Shown here: piece by piece, positions 8,104-16,577 of the stretch | Layout: every line of letters begins with the position of its first letter | Numbering within the stretch: the first letter of the stretch is position 1 | Origin: CAZVYN01 sp964631125 | Lineage (GTDB): Bacteria > Eisenbacteria > RBG-16-71-46 > CAIMUX01 | DNA: 64,000 nt | Assembly (NCBI GenBank): GCA_964631125.1 | Contig: CAZVYN010000005.1 | Span: 1 to 64,000, forward strand | Direction: 5' to 3' | Notes under the pieces: generated by a model | The model's database searches: none | Seen by the model: the letters and a program-made list of their open reading frames with translations, nothing else | What the model was told of the DNA's origin: nothing | Translations under genes and position numbers: made by a program

Positions 8104-8967
8104 TCACTCCTCCACCGTCGCCGGCGCCAACCGCCCGAGCTGCGTCTGCGCCCGGCGCGCCACGATCGACTTCACAACCAAGGTCAGCAGCGCCACCATC
8201 ACCAAGAGGGACGAGAGCGCGAAGGCCGCGACGAATTGGTACTCGTTGTAGAGGATCTCTATGTGCAACGGGATCGTGTTCGTCTTCCCGCGGATGTGAC
8301 CCGAAACAACCGAGACCGCGCCGAACTCGCCCACCGCTCGCGCCGTGGTCAGGATCGCGCCGTAGAGCAGTCCCCACTTGATGTTCGGCAGCGTCACGCG
8401 CCAGAAGGTCTGCCATCCGTTGGCCCCGAGCGAGAGCGCGGCCTCTTCGTCTTCCGTCCCCTGCGTCTCCATCAGAGGGATCAACTCCCGCGCGACATAG
8501 GGGAACGTGACGAAGAGCGTCGCGAGGATGATCCCGGGGACGGCGAAGATGACCTTGATGCCGTGGTCCGAGAGCCACGGACCGAAGAGACCTTGCATCC
8601 CGAACAGGAGCACGAAGACGAGTCCCGAGATGACGGGCGAGACCGAGATCGGCAGATCGATCAGCGTGACGAGCAAGCTGCGCCCCGTGAATCTGAACTT
8701 CGTCACCGCCCAGGCCGCGGCGAGCCCGAAGATCAGGTTGAGCGGGACCGAGATGACCACCGCGAGAAGCGTGAGCAGCATCGCGGAGTAGGCCGTGCGA
8801 TCCGCGAACGAGTGGAGGTAGGCCGAAAGTCCTTTCGCGAACGCCTGGGTGAACACCGCCGCGATCGGCGCCACCAGGAAGACGGCCAGATAGGCGACCG
8901 CGATTCCGATCAGGAGCAGCCGCACCCATGCGGGTTCCTTGCGCGCGCGGCCCGAGGCCGAGCTCAT
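8104..8967 (-). CDS. cysW: Sulfate ABC transporter permease subunit CysW
   Basis: A 287-residue inner-membrane permease with about six helices and the EAA coupling motif (EEAALSLGANGWQTFWRVTLPNI) that contacts CysA. VGEFGAVSVVSGHIRGKTNT is typical of CysW. Its ATG overlaps the cysT stop by four bases. It forms the membrane channel with CysT. Confidence 0.92.
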   Translation of the reverse strand: MSSASGRARKEPAWVRLLLIGIAVAYLAVFLVAPIAAVFTQAFAKGLSAYLHSFADRTAYSAMLLTLLAVVISVPLNLIFGLAAAWAVTKFRFTGRSLLVTLIDLPISVSPVISGLVFVLLFGMQGLFGPWLSDHGIKVIFAVPGIILATLFVTFPYVARELIPLMETQGTEDEEAALSLGANGWQTFWRVTLPNIKWGLLYGAILTTARAVGEFGAVSVVSGHIRGKTNTIPLHIEILYNEYQFVAAFALSSLLVMVALLTLVVKSIVARRAQTQLGRLAPATVEE

Positions 8968-9800
8968 CGCGCGACTCCGCGCAACGCCACCCAGCGCTGC
9001 AGGAGATTGATCACGAGCAGCAGGCCGAAGGATGCGATCAGCATGACGACCCCGAGCGCGGTCGCCCCCAAGTAGTCGTACTGCTCGAGCTTCGTCATGA
9101 TCAGCAGCGAGGTGATTTCGGTCTTCATCGGCATGTTGCCCGAGATGAAGACAACCGAACCGTATTCACCGAGCGCGCGCGCGAAGGCGAGCGCGAATCC
9201 GGTGAGAAGCGCGGGGAGCACCGTCGGGAAGATGACGTGCGTGAACGTTTGCAGCCGCGTCGCCCCGAGCGAGGCGGCGGCGTCTTCCACTTCGGCGTCC
9301 AGATCTTCGAGCACCGGTTGGACGGTGCGGACGACGAACGGCAGCCCGATGAACGTGAGCGCGATCGTGACGCCGAGGGGCGAGAAGGCCGACTTGATCC
9401 CGAGCGACGCCAGGTGGCTACCGATCCAGCCGTTTTCCGCGTAGACGGCGGTCAGCGCAATTCCGGAAACGGCGGTGGGAAGCGCAAACGGCAGATCGAC
9501 CAGCGCATCGAGCAGCTTGCGTCCCACGAACTGATACCGCACCAAGACCCACGCGACGAGAAACCCGAAGACGGCATTGATGAGCGCGCCCAAGAGCGAC
9601 GCGCCTACCGTGAGCCGATACGAAGCCAACGCACGAGGCGCGGTAGCGATCTCCCAGAACTGCGTCAGCGACAGTCCCGTCGACTTCCAGACCATCGCGC
9701 CGAGGGGAATGAGCACGAGCAACGAGAGGTACGTCAGCGTGTAGCCGAGGGAAAGCCCCAGGCCCGGCATCACGCGCGAGTTTCGTGTCACGCTCGGCAA
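8964..9800 (-). CDS. cysT: Sulfate ABC transporter permease subunit CysT
   Basis: A permease of about 278 residues, partner of CysW. Family hallmarks are PGLGLSLGYTLTYLSLLVL at the N-terminus, the EAA loop (EDAAASLGATRLQTFTHVIF) and LGEYGSVVFISGNMPMKTEI. The start is unclear: TTG 9800, GTG 9791 and ATG 9770 are all in frame and none has a strong ribosome-binding site. The family usually has a few residues before the PGLGLSLG segment, favouring an upstream choice. The stop overlaps the cysW start. Confidence 0.9.
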   Translation of the reverse strand: MPSVTRNSRVMPGLGLSLGYTLTYLSLLVLIPLGAMVWKSTGLSLTQFWEIATAPRALASYRLTVGASLLGALINAVFGFLVAWVLVRYQFVGRKLLDALVDLPFALPTAVSGIALTAVYAENGWIGSHLASLGIKSAFSPLGVTIALTFIGLPFVVRTVQPVLEDLDAEVEDAAASLGATRLQTFTHVIFPTVLPALLTGFALAFARALGEYGSVVFISGNMPMKTEITSLLIMTKLEQYDYLGATALGVVMLIASFGLLLVINLLQRWVALRGVAR

Positions 9801-9821
9801 GAGGGCTTTGCCGCGCCGCGC

Positions 9822-10877
9822 CTAGCGCGTCGCCCCGTAGATCTGGTCGAAGATCCCGCCGTCGTCGAAGTGCAGTTTCTGCGCCTCGGCCCAACCGCCC
9901 GCGATCTCATCGATCGTGCGCAGTCGCACCTCGCCGAACTCACTCGCGAATTCTTTCCTCACCTCCGCGTTCCGGGGTCGGTAGTAGTGCTTCGCGGCAA
10001 GACGTTGACCCTCCATCGAGTAGAGGAATTCGAGGTACGCCTGGGCGACTTCTGTCGTGCCTCGCTTCGTCACGATCTGGTCGACCCAGGCCACGCTCGG
10101 TTCAGCCAAGATGCTCGACGACGGCAGCACGATCTCGAACTGGTCTTTCCCCAACTCGCGCTGCGCCAGGATCGCCTCGTTCTCCCACGACAGGAAGACG
10201 TCGCCGATCTTCCGCTCCACGAAGGTGGTCGTCGATCCGCGCGCGCCGGAATCGAGCACCGGTACGTTGGCGAAGAGCTTCTTCAGGAACTCCTGCGCCT
10301 GCGCCTTGTCGCCGCCGTGCTTCTCGAGCGCGTGCGCCCAGGCCGCGAGGTAGTTCCAGCGAGCGCCGCCGGAGGTCTTGGGATTGGGCGTGATGACCTC
10401 GACCCCCGGCTTGATCAGGTCGTCCCAGTCCCGGATCCCCTTCGGATTTCCCTTTCGCACCAGAAAGACGATCGTCGACGTGTACGGCGCGCTGTTCTCC
10501 GGCAACCGAGTCTGCCAGTCGGCCGGCAGCAACTTCGCGTGTTCGACGATCGCGTCGATATCGCCCGAGAGCGCGAGCGTCACGACATCCGCCTCCAGTC
10601 CATCGATGACCGAGCGCGCCTGCTTGCCACTCCCGCCGTGCGACTGATTGATCGTGACGGCGACGCCTGTTTTCTCGAGCCAGTGCGCGGTGAAGAGCGC
10701 GTTGTACTCGGAGTAGAACTCCCGCGTCGGGTCGTACGAGACGTTGAGGACTTCGAGGTTCTTGGCCGGGGTCGACGGGACGCACTGCACTCCGATCGCC
10801 GCGACGGCGAGGAGAAGTGAGGCTCCGACGATCAGCCGGCGCGCGCGCGGCGCGGTGGAGCTTTCGAGACGAGACAT
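9822..10877 (-). CDS. sbp: Sulfate ABC transporter substrate-binding protein
   Basis: A 351-residue periplasmic sulfate/thiosulfate-binding protein. An N-terminal hydrophobic segment is followed by the family block LNVSYDPTREFYSEYNALF, then the ligand-site segment NQSHGGSGKQARSVIDGL and TPNPKTSGGARWNYLAAW. A cysteine after the hydrophobic segment (GVQC) could be a lipobox, though it is atypical. It delivers sulfate to CysTW. It is the second gene of the operon, 67 bp after the Rrf2 regulator gene. Confidence 0.92.
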   Translation of the reverse strand: MSRLESSTAPRARRLIVGASLLLAVAAIGVQCVPSTPAKNLEVLNVSYDPTREFYSEYNALFTAHWLEKTGVAVTINQSHGGSGKQARSVIDGLEADVVTLALSGDIDAIVEHAKLLPADWQTRLPENSAPYTSTIVFLVRKGNPKGIRDWDDLIKPGVEVITPNPKTSGGARWNYLAAWAHALEKHGGDKAQAQEFLKKLFANVPVLDSGARGSTTTFVERKIGDVFLSWENEAILAQRELGKDQFEIVLPSSSILAEPSVAWVDQIVTKRGTTEVAQAYLEFLYSMEGQRLAAKHYYRPRNAEVRKEFASEFGEVRLRTIDEIAGGWAEAQKLHFDDGGIFDQIYGATR

Positions 10878-10944
10878 GAGGGCGTTCCCGGTTAGTCGTT
10901 TATGTCCATCGATGTACTAGACTGTTGGGTGCAAAGAATCGCTG

Positions 10945-11400
10945 TCAGATGTGATACATGAGGCTCGATTCGCCTTCGGCGGCGGCGGTCCGCTCCAGAA
11001 TTGTTTGGAGAGTCGCGTCATCCAGGATCGAGGCGGTGGCGTCGCGGACCTCCTTGAAGATCATCCGCACGCCGCAGATCCGCTCGTCCACGCATTCATT
11101 ACATCGCTGATACGCAGTCTGGCTCACGCAGGGAAGCATCGCGATGGGGCCTTCCAGGACGCGGATGATCTGCCCGATCGTGATCTCCGTCGGCGCGCGG
11201 CCCAGGAAATAGCCGCCTCCTTTGCCCTTCTTACTCTGCAGTAGGCCGTGGTTCTTCAGCTCCAACAGGATCAGCTCCAAGAACTTACGCGGGATCTGCT
11301 CGCGAGCCGCGAGGTCGGAAATGGGGATCGGGCCCTGTCCGTACTTGCGGGCGAGCTGGAGGACCGCTTTGAGGGCGTACTTGGACTTCTTGGAGAGCAT
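10945..11400 (-). CDS. Rrf2 family transcriptional regulator with four cysteines
   Basis: A 151-residue Rrf2 protein: N-terminal winged helix (MLSKKSKYALKAVLQLA ... SDLAAREQIPRKFLELILLEL), a glycine-rich wing (KKGKGGGYFLGR), and a C-terminal segment with Cys91, Cys100, Cys103 and Cys109. Three cysteines in this region hold the [2Fe-2S] cluster in IscR; CymR-type regulators lack them. It is the first gene of the sulfate-uptake operon and probably represses it in response to sulfur or cluster status (inference). ATG 11400 was chosen because the protein then begins as Rrf2 members do; the frame stays open upstream. Confidence 0.88.
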   Translation of the reverse strand: MLSKKSKYALKAVLQLARKYGQGPIPISDLAAREQIPRKFLELILLELKNHGLLQSKKGKGGGYFLGRAPTEITIGQIIRVLEGPIAMLPCVSQTAYQRCNECVDERICGVRMIFKEVRDATASILDDATLQTILERTAAAEGESSLMYHI

Positions 11401-11451
11401 GGGGGCCTGGAGGGAGCGGTGTGTGGTTAACCAAGTAAGTTGAGTGGGTTG

Positions 11452-11481
11452 ATAGTATTTAGGGACGGAGGGGGAGGTCAA
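11452..11481 (-). promoter_or_regulatory. Sigma-70-like promoter of the Rrf2/sulfate operon
   Basis: On the minus strand TTGACC (11476-11481) and TACTAT (11452-11457) are separated by 18 bp. They lie about 50 bp upstream of the Rrf2 ATG. The AT-rich stretch just downstream (11427-11450) is a plausible site for autoregulation by Rrf2. No experimentally known operator motif is recognised there. Confidence 0.5.
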
Positions 11482-11548
11482 CGGGGGAATTGAGGAGAAG
11501 GGGGCGTGAGGGCCAACGCGGGGCGAGAAGGGGCGAGGGGAGCTGAGC

Positions 11549-11589
11549 AAGTGAAAGCGATGGCTCGCGGCGAGCCATCGCTTTCACTT
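11549..11589 (-). terminator. Perfect 19-bp hairpin at the end of rpoN
   Basis: Arms at 11549-11567 and 11571-11589 are perfectly complementary around a CGG triloop. The structure contains the rpoN stop codon (11584-11586). It is probably a terminator, and possibly a bidirectional barrier. It resembles the cysA terminator in loop sequence and in overlapping a stop codon. Confidence 0.7.
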
Positions 11590-13047
11590 ACTTGCTTGGA
11601 TCTTCCCAGTCGCCTTGCGGTCGCCGGCGGCGCCGATGCCTAGGATCTGGCGGTACTTGGTGACCGTGCGGCGGCTGATCGGGGAGTTGCGCTGTTTGAG
11701 GATCTCGGAGATCTCGTGGTCGCTCCACGGATTCGCGGGATCCTCCTCCTCGTTGATGAGCTTGTTCAGCGTGTCCATCACGGCCTTGTTCGAGACCTGC
11801 TTGCCGTCGTTGTTCGTGATGGAGCGTGAGAAGAAACGGTTCAGGGGGATCACGCCGCGAGGCGTTTGGATGTACTTCTCCTTGAGGATGCGCGAGATCG
11901 TCGCCTCGTTCATGCCCAGCCTCTCGGCGGTCTCTTTCTGGAGGAGCGGCTTCAGGGCCTCTTCCCCTCGCTCCAGGAACTCCCGCTGCTCCTCGACCAG
12001 GTGACGCCCGATCTCGAAGAGCATCCGGTCTCGGTACTCGGTCGCGTTCACGAGCATCCGCGCGTCCTGCCGCATCGCCCTCAGCCGATCGAGAATCGCC
12101 TTCGGATCCTCGTCGCCCGACTCCTTGACGAGGCTCGCCTTGCGCGGAATCCGCGTGTCGCGAAAACGGTAACGACCGCTCAACGGATGGCTGAGCGAAA
12201 CCGCCCACTGCCCGTCGACCAACTCGACGATCAGGTCGGGGTACCGCGTCGGCTCGGTCGATTGATCCAAGAGGCTCATCGGATGGCTGTAGAGCCGGTT
12301 GAGATCCTCGAGCGCGTCGTGCAGCTCCGATTCCTTCACTCCCAGCTTCTTCGCCACGGCCGCGAGATTGCGCGGCTTGATCGTCGACAGGACATTGTCC
12401 CGCACCAACTGCGCCGCCAGGCTGTCGCTCTTCCCGTGGCGTTCGAGCTGGATCAGGTAGCAGTGGCTCTGATCGCGCGCGGCCAGCCCGGGCGGGTCGA
12501 ACTGGTAACGCAGCATGTAGAGCGCGTGGTCGAACTCTGGCCGCACGCTGGCCGGCAGCTCCAACGCCTCGAACAGTTCATTCTCCGAGAAGAGCAAGTA
12601 GCCGTACTCGTCGAGGTAGCGCAGGAGGACGAGGATGATGTCGTGCACGCGACGCGTGACATCGGCCACGGAGAGCTGCGACTCGAGCTGCTCGTACGGA
12701 GTCGGAACGTTGACGGCCATGATGCCGCCGCCTTCGTCCGCGGGAAATTCCTCGTGCGTGTAGGGGGTAGAGGCGACCGGCTCCCACGCTTCGGCCGCGT
12801 CGTATTCGACCTGTTCCTTCGCGGTGATCGTGCTCTCGGGCTCGCGATCGGCGTCGCGCACCAGGCGCGGATCGGTGACGTTCTCGTCCTTCTCCAGCCA
12901 CGGATTCTCGAGCGTCTTCTGATCGAGCGCCTCGAGCGCTTCGAGGATAGGCGCCTGGATCAATTCCAGATTCATGCGCATCTGCGGTGTGAGACGCAGC
13001 TCTTGGCCGAGCCGTAGGCCCAGACTCTGTCGCATGTTCATCGCCAT
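11584..13047 (-). CDS. rpoN: RNA polymerase sigma-54 factor
   Basis: A 487-residue sigma-54. Region I is glutamine/leucine-rich (LGLRLGQELRLTPQMRMNLELIQ), followed by an acidic region II, the core-binding and helix-turn-helix region (RLGMNEATISRILKEKYIQTPRG), and the C-terminal RpoN box ISRRTVTKYRQILGI. It directs enhancer-dependent transcription at -24/-12 promoters. ATG 13047 was chosen because region I begins immediately after it and a GAGAGG lies upstream; the open frame extends much further without resemblance to the family. No enhancer-binding activator is encoded in this window. Confidence 0.95.
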   Translation of the reverse strand: MAMNMRQSLGLRLGQELRLTPQMRMNLELIQAPILEALEALDQKTLENPWLEKDENVTDPRLVRDADREPESTITAKEQVEYDAAEAWEPVASTPYTHEEFPADEGGGIMAVNVPTPYEQLESQLSVADVTRRVHDIILVLLRYLDEYGYLLFSENELFEALELPASVRPEFDHALYMLRYQFDPPGLAARDQSHCYLIQLERHGKSDSLAAQLVRDNVLSTIKPRNLAAVAKKLGVKESELHDALEDLNRLYSHPMSLLDQSTEPTRYPDLIVELVDGQWAVSLSHPLSGRYRFRDTRIPRKASLVKESGDEDPKAILDRLRAMRQDARMLVNATEYRDRMLFEIGRHLVEEQREFLERGEEALKPLLQKETAERLGMNEATISRILKEKYIQTPRGVIPLNRFFSRSITNNDGKQVSNKAVMDTLNKLINEEEDPANPWSDHEISEILKQRNSPISRRTVTKYRQILGIGAAGDRKATGKIQASK

Positions 13048-13299
13048 GAAGCTTTGTATCCTCTCGACCTGCCGGATCTTACGTTCGCGTCTCCCGATGT
13101 GACAAGCCGGGCAGCCGTCTTGTCCCTGTTTGCGGTCGTCGGGATAGGCGCCTGAACCATAACCTGCCGCCACCCCGTCCCTCTCGCAGTGACAGGGCCC
13201 GCCTAAGGGGGTTAGCCTGCCCGGGAAGCGCGCCGCAGCGCCCGTTCGGCTCGCGTCTGCGGCGCCTCGCCCACCGACGATCGAAAGAGGAAAGAATCC

Positions 13300-14610
13300 A
13301 TGGCTTCGACCAGACTGAATCCGAAAGGCCTTCGTCGCTTCGCGACGTTCGCACTCTGACTCACGATGCTGCTTGCCGGTTGCGGCGAGCAGAAGCGCGC
13401 CTCTGAACAGGCGCCCGCGGCGGGAACCGCCGCCCAGTCCGACACCACCGCCTTCGCCGCCTGGCGTGGCCTCTCCGACGACGACGCCAAGATCACCGGC
13501 GCGCGCGACTTCCTCGGTAGGTATCCCAACAGCTCGTTCCGCGGCGCCATCTCCGGCTCGCTCTTCGGTCTGCTGGCCAAGACCGACGCGGCCGGGGCGC
13601 GTGACTTCGCGGAGAAGAGTCTCACGACCGAGAAGGACCCCGCGACTCGAGCCCGCCTCTGGAACGCGCTCTACGACCACACGCGTGAACACGACCCCGC
13701 CCAGATCGACGCACTGCTCGCTCGCATCGAGCAGGATCCCGGGGCGGGCGAGGAGGTCTTCAACTCAATCGCGTGGGATCTGGTGGAGCGGAACGAGCGG
13801 CTCGACCACGCCGTCCAACTGGCGACCGTCGGACTCGCCCGCGCCAAAGACTCGAACGCCAAGGCGAGCGTCCTCGACACCCGGGGGTGGGCGCATTACG
13901 CGCGGAAGGACTATCCGGCGGCGGTGACCGACTTGGAGGCGGCCCGTGCGGCGCTCCCCGAGCCGATGCAGGAGATCGACGAACATCTCGCGATGGCGTA
14001 CGACGCGGCCGGCATGAAGCCGCAGGCGCGCGATCTCTACGCCGCTCTCCTGGTCGGCATGGAGAATCCGGACATGCGCGAGCGCGTGCGCGTTCTCTCG
14101 CGTGAACTGGACGGCTCCGAGCAGGCGGCGATGCGCTCGATCGAGGAGAAGCGGTTGGCGAACAGCAAGCCCGCTCCGGACTTCGCACTGAAGGACTACG
14201 ACGGCAAGGAGATCAAACTGTCTGATTTCCGCGGGAAGATCGTGCAGCTCAACTTCTGGCACCCGACCTGAGGTTCCTGCCGTGTGGAGTATCCACACCT
14301 CCAGGCGCTCTACGAGCAGTACAAGGACCAAGGCTTTGTCATGCTCTCCGTCGAGACCTCGAACCGCCCCGCCCTCGCGAAGGAGTTCACGACCAGTGTG
14401 GGCGCGACGTTCCCGATCGTCCTCGACACCGACAACGTATCGCGCGGCAAGTTCGAGATCCCGGGTACGCCGACCAACATCTTCATCGACCGTGAAGGCC
14501 GCATGATGTTCCGCGTGACCGGCTACACGCCGGGCCGCGAGAAGGTCTTCGCCGCCACGATCGAGCAGATGTTGGCGAAGAAAGACGCCGGCGCTTCGCT
14601 GCAGCACTGA
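13300..14610 (+). CDS. TPR-thioredoxin-fold lipoprotein, probable selenoprotein with two in-frame TGA codons
   Basis: Read through TGA at 13357-13359 and 14269-14271, this is one 436-residue frame. ATG 13300 follows AGAGGAAAG. The N-terminus is a lipoprotein signal interrupted by the first TGA (codon 20) and ending LLAGC (Cys28). Residues of about 30-270 form helical TPR-like repeats. The C-terminus is a TlpA/redoxin domain, LNFWHPT-[TGA]-GSCRVEYPHLQALY, where TGA codon 324 occupies the first Cys of CxxC, giving UGSC. Later family features are present (GTPTNIFIDREG with cis-Pro). Hairpins with G-initial loops follow each TGA at SECIS-like spacing. Without recoding it would be a stub plus two fragments (13366-14271 and 14284-14610). 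It probably acts as a membrane-anchored extracytoplasmic thiol/selenol oxidoreductase. Confidence 0.8.
13369..13392 (+). promoter_or_regulatory. Candidate bacterial SECIS hairpin 1
   Basis: A 9-bp stem (13369-13377 / 13384-13392, one T-G pair) with loop GGTTGC starts 18 nt after the first TGA's last base, counted to the loop. A G in the first two loop positions and this spacing fit the bacterial SECIS consensus. The same bases encode the lipobox, so coincidence cannot be excluded. Confidence 0.5.
14276..14305 (+). promoter_or_regulatory. Candidate bacterial SECIS hairpin 2
   Basis: A perfect 7-bp stem (14282-14288 / 14292-14298) closes a GTA loop. A lower 4-bp stem (14276-14279 / 14302-14305) lies across an internal loop. 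The loop G is 17 nt after TGA 14269-14271. Geometry fits bacterial SECIS rules (loop 16-37 nt from UGA, G among the first two loop bases). Confidence 0.65.
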
Positions 14611-14631
14611 TTGCTGCGACGGTCGGAAGAT

Positions 14632-16281
14632 CTACGGCCGCTCGGTTCCGCTGGACCAAGCGGCCGTTTTCGCTCTCAGCGCCAGCGCGTGAGCGAGATT
14701 GCGTTGCGCGGAGAGATACCCGGGCTCGAGGCGAAGCGCCTCTCGATAGCTCACGATCGCCTCATCGTACCGACCGAGACGGACCAGCACGTTGCCCAGG
14801 TTGTTGCGGGCCTCGAGCAGCGTCGGTTCCAAGCGCGCCGCCTGCTCCAGATGGACGAGCGCTTGATCGAATCGTCCTTGTGACGCGTGAACGCTCCCCA
14901 AGTTGTAGTGGGTCTGACCGAGGTCGGGACGGATGGCCAAAGCGGCTTCGTACGACGCCAGCGCATCGCCGAGCCGACCCTCACGCGCGTAGAGCAGTCC
15001 TAGGTTGTGTTGCGCCATCCACGCGCCGGGATTCCGCGCCAGCGTGTCACGCCAGAGCGTCTCGATGTCGGAGTAGACGCGGCCCCGTTGGAGCGTGAGC
15101 CCCGCCAGGACAACCAGCAGGACCGCGCCGAGGCGCATCCCCTGAACTCGATTCCCCCAACACGCGAAACCGGCGCCGGCCAGCGCCAAAAGGCAGGCCG
15201 AGGCGTGGTACTGGAAGTGATCGGCCACCCACGAGTACCGCATCGGGTAGACGTCGAAGAAACCGAGCGCCGGGAAGAGACACCCCGCGAAGGCAAGCAC
15301 GGCCACGAGAACTCCGCGTCCCAGTCGCTCCGGATGGCGGCGTCGCATTGCCACGAGCGCAACGACGAGGACGACGAAAGCGAGCGGGCCCAACCAATGT
15401 CGAGGAGACGACGGGTCGATGGTCCACCTCGGATAGACGAACGAGAGGTCGATCGGCGCCGCCAGCTTCCCCACGTAGAACCAGAAGATGCTGCCGGCCA
15501 AGCCGACTCGATCGAGGAACGAGAGGGCCCAATCCGCGCCGCGGGCCCCAACGTGATTGCGCTCGATCCAGAGCGTGAGCGCGCCCGCTCCCGCGCCCAA
15601 CGCGACGAACGGCGCCAGCGGCCAGAGGTCACACGCCGAAAGCCGATCCCGCTTCCACCAGAGGAGAAGCGCCAACAGCCCGGGGAACACCGCGGTCACC
15701 GTCTTCGAGCAGAGCGCACATACGAAGAGCAGCGCGGCCAGCGCGTACATCTTCCCATCGAAGGCGGGCGCGCGCCGGGCCGAACCCAGGTTCGCCGCGC
15801 GCAGGTACGCGAGTACGGCGCCGACCAGGAAGAGGCCCGAGAGCGTGTTCTTCCGCTCGGTGATCCAAGCGACCGATTCGACCGTCACGGGATGGACGCC
15901 GAAGAGCGCGGCGCCGAGCCAGGCGCCCGGCGCGTGCAACGCACGGAGGAGTCGCCACAGGAGCACGGTCGTCGCCGCGTGCAGCGCGACGTTGACGAGA
16001 TGGAATCCGAACGGCGCGAAACCCCAGAGACGCGTCTCGAGCCAGAAGGTCGTGAAGACGAGCGGGTAGTACTGCGGCGTCGCGCCCAGGTCGAACCAGA
16101 TGCGGGCGAGTCCGCCCGGTTCGCGCAGAACCGGGTTGTTCAGGATGTAATCGTCGTCATCCCAGACGAAACCACCCGTCAACGCGGAGGAGTGCGCGAG
16201 GCACACGAGCAGGAGCAGTCCGGCGGTCGGCCAAACCGAGCGAGCGCGATTCGCCACGCCGCTCGGCGCCGATCGCCTCAC
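14632..16281 (-). CDS. Multi-pass membrane protein with C-terminal TPR repeats (TMTC / glycosyltransferase-39-like)
   Basis: A 549-residue protein. The first 400 or so residues are hydrophobic, with about ten helices. It starts with a signal-anchor, then an acidic loop (GGFVWDDDDYILNNPVL) and HLVNVALHAATTVLLWRLL, as in TMTC-type and GT-C fold mannosyltransferases. The acidic loop is where GT-C enzymes bind metal or lipid-linked sugar. The last 130 residues are at least three TPRs (ARNPGAWMAQHNLGLLYAREGRLGDAL and similar). A role in protein or surface glycosylation is inferred. Its ATG overlaps the stop of the small acidic protein gene upstream. Confidence 0.75.
   Translation of the reverse strand: MRRSAPSGVANRARSVWPTAGLLLLVCLAHSSALTGGFVWDDDDYILNNPVLREPGGLARIWFDLGATPQYYPLVFTTFWLETRLWGFAPFGFHLVNVALHAATTVLLWRLLRALHAPGAWLGAALFGVHPVTVESVAWITERKNTLSGLFLVGAVLAYLRAANLGSARRAPAFDGKMYALAALLFVCALCSKTVTAVFPGLLALLLWWKRDRLSACDLWPLAPFVALGAGAGALTLWIERNHVGARGADWALSFLDRVGLAGSIFWFYVGKLAAPIDLSFVYPRWTIDPSSPRHWLGPLAFVVLVVALVAMRRRHPERLGRGVLVAVLAFAGCLFPALGFFDVYPMRYSWVADHFQYHASACLLALAGAGFACWGNRVQGMRLGAVLLVVLAGLTLQRGRVYSDIETLWRDTLARNPGAWMAQHNLGLLYAREGRLGDALASYEAALAIRPDLGQTHYNLGSVHASQGRFDQALVHLEQAARLEPTLLEARNNLGNVLVRLGRYDEAIVSYREALRLEPGYLSAQRNLAHALALRAKTAAWSSGTERP
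14634..14672 (+). terminator. Intrinsic terminator of the selenoprotein gene
   Basis: A 9-bp GC-rich stem (14634-14642 / 14659-14667), with three further pairs above a mismatch, is followed by TTTTC on the plus strand. It lies 24 bp after the selenoprotein stop and overlaps the 3' end of the convergent TPR gene. Confidence 0.7.
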
Positions 16282-16577
16282 TCCCTCTCGCTCGATTGCT
16301 CTCGGCTCGTCCCGGGACTCGCGGTCGGCGCCCGAACTGTGGGGTCCGGTGATGTCTCGTCGCTTTCCACGACCGCTTCCGCTTCCACTTCCTCCGACGG
16401 CGCTTCGACTGAATCGTCGTCTAGATCACCCGAGTCGGCGTCTTCGTCTCCACCGTCGAGGTAGTCGTGCCAGTTCTGGCGCTTCTCCACGAACTTGCCG
16501 CGCGCAGCGTTCTTGCGCGCGAGATCTTCCCAGCCTGGGGACATCAGTTCTCCGCGATGCCGCTTCTCCTTTTTCAT
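16278..16577 (-). CDS. Small acidic hypothetical protein
   Basis: A 99-residue protein with a basic start (MKKEKRHRGEL), a conserved-looking central WEDLARKNAARGKF segment, and a long Asp/Glu/Ser/Thr-rich tail that is probably disordered. I recognise no family. Its stop overlaps the start of the TMTC-like gene by four bases, implying translational coupling. The start at 16577 is preceded by GAAGAG; the frame extends upstream without resemblance to coding sequence. Confidence 0.5.
   Translation of the reverse strand: MKKEKRHRGELMSPGWEDLARKNAARGKFVEKRQNWHDYLDGGDEDADSGDLDDDSVEAPSEEVEAEAVVESDETSPDPTVRAPTASPGTSREQSSERE

Noticed and set aside
8928..10820. Long plus-strand open frame (630 codons) opposite the sulfate transporter genes
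   Set aside because: Its translation is Arg/Asp/Glu-rich with no recognisable domain, while the minus strand encodes cysTW and sbp with full motifs. It is an antisense shadow common in GC-rich DNA.
13366..14271. Separate short lipoprotein gene ending at 14271, followed by an independent thioredoxin fragment
   Set aside because: ATG 13366 lacks a ribosome-binding site and leaves no signal peptide. The downstream fragment begins inside the redox motif in the same frame, so one recoded gene explains both.
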